This document shows, one piece after another, positions 24,124-37,312 of a stretch of 64,000 nucleotides of DNA. Position numbers and translations under genes: made by a program. The notes beneath the pieces are model-generated. The model did no database searches and was not told the DNA's origin. It saw only the letters and a list, made by a program, of their open reading frames with translations. Numbering within the stretch: the first letter of the stretch is position 1; every line of letters begins with the position of its first letter. The DNA is from Liolophura sinensis (taxonomy: Eukaryota; Mollusca; Polyplacophora; Chitonida; Chitonidae), in assembly GCF_032854445.1 (NCBI RefSeq), contig NC_088302.1, forward strand, positions 11,961,338 through 12,025,337, read 5' to 3'.

Positions 24124-25167
24124 CTATTTTCTGTTTTTCTCACCATACATCTTGAAGTTTGGTACTACTTCAGATATATCAGTTTTGGACTGAAAGAAAT
24201 TAAAACTGAATCTTAAATAAGTATGTATCCAATGATGAACTGTAAAGGAATATGACAATGGCTCCCTTACCATACCATTCAGTTTTAAGGACATACAAGC
24301 CTTCTGCTGTAGTCGACTTAAACTTTTATAATTGTAACATTTCTGCTTAAAATAAAAGAATTTCACTGGATCTAAAGTTGGAAAAAAATATTCTGCCGGA
24401 GCTAAATAGACGCCTCCAGGATCTAATGGTTCTTTCACAGATTTTATGTAGGAACGATAGAGAAGTGTGATGAAGTGAGGACCAGTGCTGTCTAATACAT
24501 TCCACATATGGGCAAAATTTGGGAGATTTTCCATCACAAATTTCATGAATGGATGTTTCTTGTTGCAACCCATGATGGCGTTTATGGCCAAACCTTCAAA
24601 GTTTGAGTCCAGTATGGGATGTTCCCATGGCTCCTGACCAATAAAACAGGAATATTTCCGTGTCATAGGCTCCAAAGACTGAAGGTTTTCTAAGTCCAAA
24701 TCAGAATACACACCACCATATTCGTACAGAACAAAATACCGCAAGGCATCAGCTCTCCTGATTCCCTCGGTGTATGAATCAAACATGGACAGGTACTCCG
24801 GGAACTTGTCAGCGATGAGCTCTCTAGCAGAATCATCTGTCCAAAACCAGTATTCCCAGTCAGGATGATGTGATGTCCAAGAATTGATGAACGGCACCAG
24901 GGAGTTGGGGATTTTGGTATTTGCCCAAGTCTGGTGAATGATCTTAGGAATTTGGCTTTTCCCACTCTTTGGAAATTCTTCTAATGGTGTTAGAGAGCGT
25001 GGTAAAGCTAAGTTCTCCCCAGGAAAATCTAAATTGCTGAGATCTTCTTGAGAATCTTGCTCAAACTGAATCACAACATGGAGGAGGGCAATGATGATGA
25101 CCACAACTGCCAATGTGATGAGGTTACTCTTGGTTAGTCGGGGCAGTTTACACCGTACAGTCTTCAT
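24124..25167 (-). CDS. Glycosyltransferase family 32 protein, type II membrane (OCH1/SUR1-like)
   Basis: An uninterrupted 347-residue frame on the minus strand. Residues 16-35 form one hydrophobic span after a short basic N-terminus, which is a signal anchor, so the catalytic domain should face the Golgi lumen. The family hallmarks are in order: IPKIIHQTW (73-81), WTDD (109-112), RRADALRYFVLYEYGGVYSD (137-156) with the sugar-nucleotide and metal-binding DXD as Asp156-Leu-Asp158, MGCNKKHPF (189-197), TGPHF (218-222) and HHWIHTY near the end. This is the Gly_transf_sug (DXD) domain of GT32, whose members transfer sugars, often mannose, from nucleotide sugars. The acceptor is unknown. A splice acceptor TTTTTCAG ends 12 nt before the ATG, so a 5' UTR exon lies upstream. 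The stop codon TAG is directly followed by GTAAGG, a good donor, so a 3' UTR intron or an alternative C-terminus is possible. Confidence 0.9.
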   Translation of the reverse strand: MKTVRCKLPRLTKSNLITLAVVVIIIALLHVVIQFEQDSQEDLSNLDFPGENLALPRSLTPLEEFPKSGKSQIPKIIHQTWANTKIPNSLVPFINSWTSHHPDWEYWFWTDDSARELIADKFPEYLSMFDSYTEGIRRADALRYFVLYEYGGVYSDLDLENLQSLEPMTRKYSCFIGQEPWEHPILDSNFEGLAINAIMGCNKKHPFMKFVMENLPNFAHMWNVLDSTGPHFITLLYRSYIKSVKEPLDPGGVYLAPAEYFFPTLDPVKFFYFKQKCYNYKSLSRLQQKACMSLKLNGMVREPLSYSFTVHHWIHTYLRFSFNFFQSKTDISEVVPNFKMYGEKNRK

Positions 25168-25179
25168 CTAGATGGGTTT

Positions 25180-26452
25180 CTGAAAAATTATAAAACTTGA
25201 AAAGTGAAAAAACCAATCAAAGCAATTTATGACTATTAGTGGGATTTCTTCTGTTTATGGTGACTTCTTCTTGCTTTTGTTGAGGGGGAGGGAGCGCTCC
25301 TTCTATATACAGGGTGAAGGACCTAAAATTTCCTTCATGACAAAGGCGTTCATTTTGCCTAATTCTGGGAGTTTGTTAGATCTTAGAAAGGTGTTTGGGG
25401 GATAGTTTGGAAAGTACAGATAGGATGATATCCAACTGGTAAAAGAACTGGTGGATAGCAAAAATAAGGTTGGGTTCGAGCCAGTTTTTTTTTTTTAGCG
25501 AAATTGTCCGCGTGGAAATTGTCTATATGACCGAAGCTGGGCGTTTCGGTAGGAACGCTGGCTTTGGGCTAACATCCATGGCATTCCTTATGTCACATGA
25601 ACAGCACAGATGTACAGTACATGTAACATATATCCGATTTCCAGCTAGAACTAATTGTCTGGGTAGTCTGAAGATCTCTCGTTTCCCTTTATCTCGCCTG
25701 CAAACAATTAAGAATCAAGAAATTCGAATGCTTATCGGCTATAACCAGCTGAATAGGTGTCGGCACGAAAAAATTGTTATGTTACGATGTTGTTGTTGTT
25801 GTTACGCATCCGACTGAGAGATGCGAGATAATCACTAGCCTCCTTTCTCTGACACGGGGTACATCTCCACACACAGGATATAGTCAGTTTATAATGCTAG
25901 ATTGCAATCCTTACCATCAAGACCTACAATTTCTTTTTACAAGTTTTCATGAGATTCGTCCGCTTCGTTTGATGTCCGTGTTTTTTTTTTTATTCAGACT
26001 GGTTAAGTTGCTTATCCTATGCCAAGGGAGGCAACCGTTTTCATCTACCGAAGACATGCGAAGGACGAGCGTTGTTTTGATAAGGTTATTTTGGTATTGA
26101 AAATTTTCACAGGTTTTCTTGTGGCTTACTGCTTGTCTACTGTAGACATTTACCACAAGTGTGGCTTATTCCTCCAAAATACATTTCCTCGTAGTTTCAT
26201 TGAAATTTGAAGGGAGGTAACTATCTCATTGATCGTGAGGGAAACACCATGGGTCTATAATTGAATGAGCTGATTCATCTCACTCCTTATTTAACCTTCT
26301 GACATGTTGAGATAGGTCCGACCGAATGACTGTCAGAAATATAAAATATGGGAGTAGCATATTTAACGTTGTCGAATTAGTGGTCTGTACATCCTGTAGA
26401 TTAGTACTTACAGTAGGTCTGTGCTGTGATGTCTATAGTCCAGTGGCTATAC
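25180..26452. other. Upstream region of the GT32 gene
   Basis: The acceptor at 25180-25181 (minus strand) implies a non-coding first exon somewhere here. The stretch about 25490-25570 is relatively CpG-rich and is the best location by eye. I could not define the exon. A GTT microsatellite lies at about 25785-25803. Confidence 0.35.
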
Positions 26453-26465
26453 CATATTATTAAGA

Positions 26466-26526
26466 TCGTCGTCATATGACTGAAAAATTGTTGAGTACGA
26501 CGTTAAACCCCAAGCACTCACTCACT
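26466..26526 (+). mobile_element. Very short SINE tail insertion with target duplication
   Basis: CATATGACTGAAAAATTG is followed by TTGAGTACGACGTTAAACC and CCAAGCACTCACTCACT. It is flanked by a perfect 13-bp duplication, CATATTATTAAGA, at 26453-26465 and 26527-26539. It shows a heavily 5'-truncated but complete retroposition event. Confidence 0.85.
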
Positions 26527-26944
26527 CATATTATTAAGACAGCACCATAGTAATGAATATTCTTGTGTTTGGGTATTAAAACTAAAGCTGCATGGAATTA
26601 GATTTTTCATTATCCAAAGCAAGTATGGGGAACATATAAATTTCAATGTTTCACACACCAGTGTTAGACTGCCCACGAAGTATAAAAGTGACACCTGTTG
26701 GGAGACATTGCTTCAAAATATCCCATCTACTCAGCACTTAAAAGGTATAAAGCCTGTAGGCCTACTGTAATATAAACTCCATACAAGTAGGCCTGAAACT
26801 GTTCTTCCAAACCAAGCATATACGCCTAGCTGAGTGATACTGTGCTGGTACAAAAAGAAGAGACTTTTTTTTTCTTTCTTGGACAATCATTCCTTAATTG
26901 GTCATCTAACGCTGGCAATACTCATAATCGCTTACAGCCATGCA

Positions 26945-27130
26945 GACATAATTGCCCAGTATGCATGTAAGTATAGCTGCAAGTGCCCATGTATAGCAGT
27001 AAGTATTCATGAATGGTCCCCAAGATAATTATAAATGCCCAAGAATAATTGCAAGTGCCCAAGGATAAGTACAACTGCATAAATGTTATACCAAGTGACC
27101 AGAAATAATTACAAGTCCCCAAGAAAGCCA
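26945..27130. repeat. Degenerate ~26-bp tandem repeat
   Basis: Imperfect units of the form AAGTGCCCA-(A/T)-G-(A/T)-ATAATTGC recur about six to seven times. Confidence 0.45.
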
Positions 27131-30100
27131 AAGTCCCACACCAAAACAACTGGATATTAGCATGGATTAGAAAAGCAGCACTAATCCAGTAACTTATGTA
27201 GATGTTGTCCGAAGCAAATGCCCCAACTCCATCAATACAATATGATCTCAATACATTATTTCAAACACAGACAACCAGGTAACACAGGTGATAGATTTGG
27301 AAAGTGACTTTAATGATATTTACGAAAGTATAAATGTTGAATAATGACACTCCTCCAGCCTAACCCATATCACTTCAGCGATGAAAGTAAATTGTTTGTA
27401 GTCCCGTATTTCTCTCACATAAGAACACGTAAAACCCTTCACTGAAGGCATATTGTAAGCATATGTAATCATATATAATTTTGAACTCCGTTGTCATAAA
27501 GTCGTATATTAACACATAATAAATCCTCAAGTCAAACTGTTGAAACACTGATGCAACCAACTTTTACCATGGAAGCACACGATGATATATATATTCATAT
27601 ATACCTGTATACGTATAAGATATTATGTACGTATACATATATATATATTTACTAGTATGTGTATTGAAAGTTTGCATAATTTCATTAATAGATAAAAGCA
27701 CTATACATAAACGTTTACAGGTATGGCCTATACAACATCTTGAGTACCATACATCCAAACCTACAGGTGGTCTATACAGGCAATGGTGACGTATGCAAGA
27801 CTGAAAAACTTATGACATTAAAACAATTCAACCAAATTTTGACAATGGTTTTCAATGACAATTGAGCAACATCCTGTCTAACTGAACTTTGTTTTAATAA
27901 CTGCAGAAAACAAAATAGAAAAAAGAATTGTAACTGTTTACATTACTTCTGTCAAACCAATAATCTGGGATTGTCAAGTCATCTCCGTACAATTAAGTTT
28001 ATATTCTGCTTTCTTGAAAAGATTATACGGCACAAACATATCACCGTAGGTGCACAATACAACTTACTACATAAGTACAGTCCTTATAGTGTGAACAGCG
28101 TTGACAATGTCAGTGTGAGATACCAGTATTTAACTCTTGTTGGCCTTTTTATACCCAGAGCAGCCCTTTCACTGCTTCTTTTCTTTTCTTTGTAAATCAT
28201 TTCTATGTAATCTGATTTCCTTTGTATCCCTGCATACACTGCTATGCATTCTCTTTTTTTTTTTTTTTTTTTTTTTTTCCCCTCAAATTGTCTGTACAGA
28301 AAATTTGTTGCTGGAATTCTTGTCATTTCACTTTTCAGCTCTTCTGAAAAATAAGACTGGTTGGAGGGTGGACAAAGCAATTTTTTAAGCTGTTGGAATA
28401 GATTCAAAATATGAACCACCTGCAAGTACTCTGAGCACAATTTGAGCTTTCCAGTTACAGTACATCCTGGGACTCTTTTGCACCAGTGAATGAGGGCTAT
28501 CAAGATATGAATCTGACTTTCGTATGTCAGCAGTAAGGAAAACGTTGCAGGGCATACACATGGTTGTGGTTACAGGGCATACAAATGTAGAGTGAAAGCC
28601 AAGGCTTTAAAACCTGCCTTGGCAAAATAACTATCTGCTTAATTTGACCTTAATTTAAAAATCTTACCACAGGTGAACAGTTGTGGTCCAATGGGTGAAA
28701 ATACAGCCTAATATGATAAACACTGATATGGACAAATATGACAACAATGTTGTAATTCTGCTTTTGTCCAATTAAGAAGACCACAATAATGAGCTCATGT
28801 TCTTTGAATTTGTTAAATGAGAGGCAGATTTGAAGATGAATATACAGGTACTGAAAGAAGGCATTTCCTTCTAATTCAAAATGCACTCCATCTTTGTTTC
28901 AACATACCAATACTTAACACTGAATATGGTAAAAGATATGGACTGGGTTTTTCTTTTTTCCATATATCATAAAAAACATTAACACCTTGCATCAAGAATA
29001 TAGAGATACTGACATACCATTTCGCACAGGGGGTACAGAAAGATGTACTTACAAACCTGGTTCGCATACAAATTTAATAAATACAAATGACAGAAATGGT
29101 TTTTATATGAATACACTGTACACAAATATCACATAATATGCTCACAGCAAAGCATGTCCATGGTTATTTCTAGACATCAAAGTGTACCCATGAACACAAA
29201 GGCTGGCCTTACTTAAACCACAACTCTCTTATTTCCATCAACTCTGGGCCTTGGGTTCATTTCCATGATACCTGATTTTGTTTTTTATTTATTTTATTTT
29301 TTGTTAATTTTACAATATTCATATACACATACCTTTGTGTACAGCTAAAACGTCTTAAAATGCCAATCAAAACACTGGTCCATCATAATGACTATTTCGC
29401 TTCTACAATGAGCAAGGCCATAATTTATTTACTAATTCGCAAAAGTGTTTCTTCACCCACTTTAATGTTATTTCACTTTGAAATTTTTCCTCTCCTCTGT
29501 TAGGAAACTTGTTTTAAGGATTTTGCTCTCCTTGTTGCTGACCTCAAGGATGCATACTTTTAATACTTAGAATTCACTTAAACCTTCATGACAAAAATTA
29601 CAATAAGCATTTGAATGCAAATCTAAGTTCATCAGTAATACTACAAGTTACAACCCAGTCTGGTTTAAGTCTCAGACAGCTACATGTAGGTGATCTTGGG
29701 GCCTGGCTGGGTTGGTTTCAGTTGGGAACAATTTTTGGCTGCTATTGATATGTTAACTCTGTAATTCCATTACTAGTAAAGGCTTTAAACGAACAGAGTT
29801 ATGGTGGGAAGATCTACACCTATCACCGTAAACGCACTTTAGCAATTTACATCATGATCTGGAAACTTTCACATGGTTTGGGTCTCCAGGAACATTTTGA
29901 TCTGAGCGATATACATGGCAGTTGGTGGCAAGTGCAATGGTAACTATTGAAATTTAGATATTATGTTTTTTTGGGGTTTTTTTTCACCACATTTTAACAT
30001 AGAAACACTTTTTAACACTCAACAGAAATACGTGTTAAACATCTAAGTTGGGGGTTTTTTTGTGCGTATTATGTTTATCAGAATTACATATTTTAAAATG

Positions 30101-33100
30101 GATATCTTTTTAGTTTGTAAATGTACATGTGCTTTGGTGATAGAAAGAAGTTCTCCTTAACGATAGGCTGTAATGACTTGTCAATGTTTTGATTGGCAGA
30201 TTACCTACAGTAGCTGGACATATTCACTCAGTTACTCTTGCCAGACTACATTAAGATTGCAAGCCCCAAAAAAGTGTTACAGTTTGCAGGACACCTGTTT
30301 GATACATTTTCAGTAAACATTCTGTAACATTTTGTGATCCAACTCCAATAAAGCAATGCACCATGTAAGTTTAATAGTCTGAAAATCTAGTTTACATTCC
30401 ACATTTGCTGTTCACAGTAAAAAAAAATTAGTACATCAAGCTAATGTAAGCGAAGTGGCTGTTATCAGTGATCAAAAATTTAAAAGATGTAGCAATGTAG
30501 CAATAATTAACTTCAGAGAGAATGTGAGCTGTATCCATGCAAGGGCCATTATGACTAAGCAAGTTCAAATATGATTTAAAACCATTGGCACTAAAAGTGG
30601 GATTAGTGGGATTATCCAACATTATTACGTCTTAATCATCTGTAATAATTTCAGCTTCTGTGGTTTGAACTAAGAATATGTTGGGATTTAAAATTAGAAT
30701 GAACAAGTGAAAATCACTTTACAAAATCGATCTGATTTTGCAAAATGCACAAAAGGGTTTATGTAGAATTTAACATTCCTACCAAGTCATTCATACAAGT
30801 GTTACAAAAATATAGAATCTTCAGTACATTACAAGCAAATCTACCTAGACTTTAGAGGACCACTGAATTACACAAGTAGTTCAAAATACACCCACCCACA
30901 CACACTTAAGTTCCAGGTTGATCTATAAAATACGTCTTCTGATGAAAAAAAAATGCAAACATACTTGTTCATGTCTTAACAAACGAATCATAACAAAACG
31001 TAAAATGTACTACGGACTGGTCAAGCAAAACCTATTGATCTACCACTTGCATATAGATTTAATTATAGATAGAACCTATATAAAAGCTATCAGAAACAAA
31101 AGCAAGTTAAATCAATATTTATCAATACCAATTCTTAAAATAAAATCTAGTAACAGTTTTAGCACTTGCAAGATTGCCAGAAACTCATTCCCTGCCTCCC
31201 AACTCCCAACCTTGCCCCTTGTTTCATGTACAGAAAACAGTGTATAAGAAAGAGACATTTAACCAATCACAGCACAGTAGCAGACTTCCCATAAGGGAAG
31301 CATATATGAAGCACAAAAGTGGGAAAACAAACCAAGGGATTAAAGCTCCTCTTAGACATCTCAAAATGGTAAGGTCAGCTGTCAAAAACTTTAGTCAATT
31401 TATCAAAAAATCTAAATGTTATACGCTTATTTCTCAAGTGATACAATTAGTTCTCATCAGATCTCAAAGGATACCTCAATTCCTCATGTTTTCGCATGTG
31501 AAAGAGGAACTTTCAGTGCAATTCATGCACATTTATAATTAGATTTTGGAAACAAAACTACACTGGTGGTATTGGCCAGATTCAGGGCTTCACAGAAAGT
31601 ATAATTTTATCAGTCTGCTTGAATAAACACCTTGCAACCATGCAGAATTACAGTATGCCATGTATTATTTTCACAGAATAACACTGACTGAACCAAGACA
31701 AGATTTCTTCTCAAAGGATATAATAGTCTTTACCAGGATAAGGTCAGTTGTAACAGGATAAAGTCAGCCGTAACATAATAAGTTGCTTTGACAAAATAAT
31801 ATCAGCGTTAACTGGTTAATCAAGGTTTTACAAAAAATGCTATTCTCACAAGACAAAGTTCAAAGGTAGTAAAAAACACTGGTTGGATTAGACCATGAGT
31901 CCCAGAATAAGCCTTCTAAGCTTAAACTGAAACCATCAGCCATACATGTACACAACTCAAAGTTGAATTGCCACGAACCATGTTGTCAACAGATTGAAAA
32001 GCAGCCTCTAAACACTGCAAAATATTACAAATGGTATAAAGGAAGCATGTTTCACTGAAGCCAGGTGTAGGTCAGCTTGCTATCCCAACTGGATCTAACT
32101 CGACCAAGATGTCAAAAAGTTTGATAAAACCTTGCAATCCTGACCAATTGGGCGCAAGCATGCGTAGATCAATGGAATTGCGTACAAATGGATGCTCTGA
32201 GTTGCAGAAAAGTACAACATGTTCAACTCCAAGCAACTGAGTCAGCAGTTGTTGGTGATCGCAAGGCTGCGTTCACTGACGAGTGCATGATCAAATGCTC
32301 CTTGTGTCTTCCAGTGGCCAAAAACTCAGTTGTTCCCAGTCACAGGGTCAGTCTATGCCCGGCTTAACACTTAATCATCACGTTTCCATCACACTTGTTA
32401 AACTGCCTGTCAGAATTTCGAGTTAACAATTTACATGTACATCAACAGCCTGGGGAGAACAGTTGCACATAAGTTTTTATCTATATCATGAAGGAGGTTG
32501 TCTAATCTCTAACAGCAAGACTAGTAGACACTTATACACATATACAAAATTCATGTATGATGACACGAACATGAATAACAAGATAAAGGTGTCTCATAAC
32601 TATTTTCTATACATGTATACCTAGTACAAAAGGAAATTTAAACATATTATAAAAGACTTGCTTGCAACTTAATTGAGACAACATCAAAAATATTATCAGT
32701 TTGCATACTACTTGAGTGTACAATTAATAACCGGTGATTAAAGTTGCATATCTTAAAAAAAAAGGGTCTAAGTTTATAAGCTGGTTAGTTCAGTTGGACA
32801 CTGCTTTTCCCATAACACAAGTTATGTGCCAAATTCACAAAAATGTACACTAATCAAATATCAAAGACATTACAAGCATTGATCAGCACAAGATGTGTGC
32901 TAATGAAGCAAGTATCTGCCACTGCCAGGGGTTACATAAGACTTGGAAAAAGCAAAGTGCATTTTGATTATCTGAACAAATGAAAATACATGCACATTTT
33001 ATTGTGACCTCATAAAGCTTGAATGTTGGTCTTTTTGGAGAGAGAATCATGTATATCAATAGTACTGCTTTACAGATGCTTAGATGGCCATGCCTGAATA

Positions 33101-33800
33101 CAGTCCGTGTTTTCTGAACAGATAGAAAAGCTTAAGTTCCGTCTATGTGATGACAACAGAGTGATGTCCTTTAAGGAATATTTTGGTTACTTGTGTACAT
33201 GTATTCTTTAAAGTAAAAAAAAAAAAAAAACCCTCAAAATTAACATAAAGACCAATGAATACTACATGTTCTGGTGTATCTGAAACTACTTTTCCCACTG
33301 AATAAAATGTAGCCGAATGTTTGAATTCTAAGGTGGGTTTTATTTATACCTTGAACATTGTGATATCCAGTTAATGAGCATGAGAAAATGTACCAGGAGA
33401 AAACTTGGCCAAAGTGTCTTCAAAGAAAAGTACATGTGAAAAAGCTTGGTGTTTTGAGGAAGGATAGTAATGGTGTCCTGGCTGTCATCCTGATTTTTGA
33501 ATTTCAACTCATTTTGCCTGCGGACTGTAAGTTAAGGACTAATACATGTAACAATGGGAATTTATTGTTTACAAAAATTTCACTGTGTTTAATAATGCGT
33601 TACGACTGAAAAGCAATGATTTTGAGTGTCAAAGTTCGAAGTGAACACCGCAAGACTTCAAGAATGTCGTTGAAACTTCTTATGGACCTTTCATTTTTTT
33701 TTTATGTGGAAAAACAAGGTGTCAATAACACTAAGCCTGGCAACTCTGAAGCAAGTGGTGCATGTATATGGCAACATGACAAAAAGTCCACCATGCCATC
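27131..33800. other. Intergenic DNA without a supportable gene
   Basis: Very AT-rich sequence with a TA-rich patch (27580-27660), a T-run (about 28252-28278), and a dispersed repeat at 31545-31640. The longest frames (28084-28503 minus, 31174-31542 plus) show no domain, no conserved motif and no splice context that I can recognise. Confidence 0.45.
31545..31640. repeat. Dispersed repeat, copy 2
   Basis: It shares the ACACTGGT, CAGGGCTTCACA, GTATAATTT and GCTTGAATAAACACC blocks with 21645-21800 in the same order and orientation. Confidence 0.5.
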
Positions 33801-33835
33801 TTGGTCCCACTTCTATACTGCCATCTCTATCAAGA

Positions 33836-34215
33836 AGTCCAGAGCTCTTTTTCGTTCCCAGATCAACAGGACATGAAAATCCAATAAACAAAAAGTGCTA
33901 CTCAAAATGTACACACGATAAAAGTACATGTACACCAGCCACTGATTTTTTTTTTCAATCTTTTTTTCCAAGATGCAAACCAGTTGCCAAACCTAAAAGT
34001 TTAAAGGGTTTTAATTTTATCTCATCAAAGTCCAGAGCTCTTTTTTGGTCCCAGACCATCAGGCCATGAAAATCCAAAAACAAAAAAGTGCTGATCACTA
34101 TAAAAATACATGTATATGTGTACACCAGTTCTTGTTTTTTCTCTCTTAATTCCTTCAAAATGCAAACAATTTACCGAACCTTAAAGTTTAAGGGGTTTCA
34201 ATTGTATCAACTGCT
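33836..34215. repeat. ~193-bp imperfect tandem duplication
   Basis: AGTCCAGAGCTCTTTTT starts both units (33836 and 34029). ATGAAAATCCAA, AAAAAGTGCT, TGTACACCAG and the GGGTTTTAATT/GGGTTTCAATT block recur in order. Confidence 0.75.
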
Positions 34216-36099
34216 TCATGATTTTAACTGATAGTCCTACCTTGTTCATTTTTTCGACACGTTTCTAATATAATAGATTGTTAACCAACTACAATGACTA
34301 CTGACTTTCTCATTTCCCAGATACACATAGCTTTGATGTAGCCATCAAAATAGTTATGATACTAATGAAATAATTAGTATAATATAAAGGTGGAACGGCT
34401 GTTGCTCACAAATCTGACAAGAGAGCCTGTAAACTACTTCACATATTCCCACAAAAGACAAAGGACTGTGAAGCCTTGCTATGTTTAGTTATTCCCAGAG
34501 AAACAGAAACTATTGTTGTTTCCACTTCATCACAAGGTAGAAGTCTAAGCACTTTGGAGACATAAAGATGACACAGAAAGTTTGTTTTTGTATATGTGAT
34601 CACAGCATAAACTCCTTTTTATCTTCAATGAGAGGAGAAATAAGTATTACCATTAATGTACATTTGACATGGGTGGAGTATGGACTTCGCATGAAGTGAC
34701 CAGGGTACTGGTCAAAACTAGAAACTGACCGTCCAAATCTGCTGAAAGCAGAGGATTCTGGGCCATCTCTTTCTTACTAATCCACACACTACTAGCACTG
34801 TGACATGGTAGTCACCTTGAGAGCTGGAATTTCACACAGTCTGGTGCAATGCGTTCATTTCACACAGGTGCAACAGAAACACCTGAGAAACTGACGCCTG
34901 CACCTATTCACAAGTGTTGACAGAGATCTTTTGCTTCATACACCTCAGTGGTAATTACAACTTAATATCTGCACAGCAAACACTTGACATTAAACAACCC
35001 CTCATTCATAGGCCATAAGAAAACGTACCACATTGCAACTGTCTGCCATGCACGTATTCCTGTGCTTTTCTGAAGGAGACATCTAGCTTTTACAAGCTGC
35101 AGATAGCGTCAGAATGTTGTTCTGTAGAATCTAAATGCACATTCCACATTGCCATTCATGATGACTTTCTTTCACTGACACGTCTAGTGATATCAGAAAT
35201 GAATATCGGCTTTCAGAATGATTTCTCACATCATTAACATGTCTCCATTTCCTAAAACACTCTTGCATATCTACAACTTATTACTGGGATTGTGGATTCC
35301 TCAACATCATACCGACGCAACTTTTCCAAAACTCATAAGCCGTACTTCTTGTAACTTTTGCCTTGATTATAGTGCCATAATTAAGGCGACATTATTTTTT
35401 GAACAAGTTACAAAAAAATCAATTTACGAAGTTTTGTGATAAGGGCCAGATTATTCCATATTTGAGTCTCCATTGACATGACTGGGGAGAGAAGACAGTG
35501 GCACAATTCCCACGTTTTGTGTTGTTGTTGCATGGCAGATATCATCAATGTACAGGAACTATACCCCACATGCAAATCTTCTTGTCCTGCAGATCCTCAA
35601 GACTTTTTACATCAATCCTAACACACGGTAGCTCCCCATGATTATCACAGGATCTTATTAAGCACTCTTTTTATAAAATTTTAGGCCACCATTTTCTTCT
35701 GTGCTGGGTGTAATAAGACTTTCCTTCTCTTCAAACTATCACTGAAGTGGCAGCCATCATTTTGGGTGAAAATGATCGCTATCTCTCTTTCTCTCTCCTT
35801 AATCAGCAGTATTTCCCAATACGTTTATCTTTCTCCAGTTCATGACCCCATTGTGTGTTCGATCATCAACATGATACATCTCTGTCAGCATTCTGAGAAA
35901 TCCCATAACATGTTTGCACTGTTTGCACCTTTTCATGCTCAGCCACCATTTTGTTGCCATGGCAACTGATCATATGCACCATCACATGAGATGTGAAGTT
36001 GATCACATGACTATGACCTGACCTGTGAAGTGCCAGGAATCCTCCATATATGTATTACATGGTTCACACTACTGTCTGTGATTGCTCGCATTCAACTTC

Positions 36100-36960
36100 C
36101 CTTGGTCCCAACAATGGTCAGTGGACTCCTTGGGCACATTGGACTCCCTCTGCTGTCACTGGTCCCAATCAGTGCACTAAGTCCACATATTGGTCACTGT
36201 TCCTGTTGAAAAATCCAAGTCTCAACACATGGTCACACAAGGCAAGGTTAGCCCCAAACAGTCACTGGTCCCATCAGGTACACTCATGTCCGCATGCTGG
36301 TCACTGTTCTTGTTGGACACCTGAGTCTGAATACAGGGTCAAACTAAGCATGCTTAGCCCCTAGCACTCACTAGTCCCAACAGGTGCACTCAAGCCCTCA
36401 TGCTGGATACTGTTCGCGTTGGACACATCCAAATCTCAATACAGGTTCATACCAGTCAAGCTTAGTCCCAATCCCTATAGGTACACTCAAGCTCATATAC
36501 TGGTTGCTGTTCTTGTTGTACACAACCTGGTCTCAACACAGGTTCATACCAGGCAAGCTTAGTCCCAATCCCTATAGGTACACTCAAGCTCATATACTGG
36601 TGGCTGTTCTTGTTGTACACAACCTGGTCTCAATACAGGCTCATACCAGGCAAGCTTAGTCCCAATCCCTATAGGTACACTCAAGCTCATATACTGGTCG
36701 CTGTTCTTGTTGTACACAACCTGGTCTCAACACAGGTTCATACTAGGCAAGCTTAGCCCCAAGCACTCACTGGTCCCAATAAGTACACTCAAATCCACAT
36801 ACTGGTCGCTATTCTTGTTGGACACATCCGCATCTCCATACGGGTTTATATCAGGCAAGCTTAGTCCCAAACAGTCACTGGTCCCATTCGGTGCACTCGT
36901 ACCACAGTGGTAAAACACTGGTTCAAATCTGGGCGCTCCTTGGTCCCGACAGCATTCACT
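36100..36960. repeat. ~97-bp minisatellite in the RASA1 3' flank
   Basis: About eight units are built on GGTACACTCAAGCTCATA, then CTGTTCTTGTTG, then ACACAACCTGGTCTCAA, then GGTTCATACCAGGCAAGC. The inner units are spaced 97 bp apart (36480, 36577, 36674) and the outer ones are more diverged. Plus-strand frames of up to 104 codons here arise from the repeat and are not genes. Confidence 0.9.
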
Positions 36961-36962
36961 GG

Positions 36963-36968
36963 TTTATT
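36963..36968 (-). terminator. Candidate polyadenylation signal of RASA1
   Basis: TTTATT on the plus strand reads AATAAA on the gene strand, about 345 nt after the stop codon, at the border of the 97-bp minisatellite. Confidence 0.3.
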
Positions 36969-37312
36969 CTATGTAAGGCATCTGGGGATATCCACGAATT
37001 TTAAGTCAGTATGAGAAGGGTCCTACCTGATGAGCAGAGACTAATTAGACTTGTGAGAACTAACTCATCTTGTACACCTTACTGCTCATTAAATATGTAA
37101 ATTATCAGATGAGTCCCTTGTGATAAATATATGACTTATGTATTCATATGTTCTCCCGCACGAACACATCTTGTTCATCTTTCTCGCTCCTTCACGTTCC
37201 CTACATCCATTACACAGTGACAGGAAAATAAAACGACTTTTAGAGATGCTGTCCTCTGTAGCTGCCCTTTCTTCAATTCTCATTCATGCAACATACATCC
37301 AATTGGTCAAAA

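Noticed and set aside
28084-28503. 139-codon minus-strand frame
   Set aside because: It contains a lysine run from a homopolymer and shows no domain, and no matching splice sites were found.
36050-36913. Plus-strand frames of 68-104 codons
   Set aside because: They fall in the 97-bp minisatellite and reflect the repeat unit.
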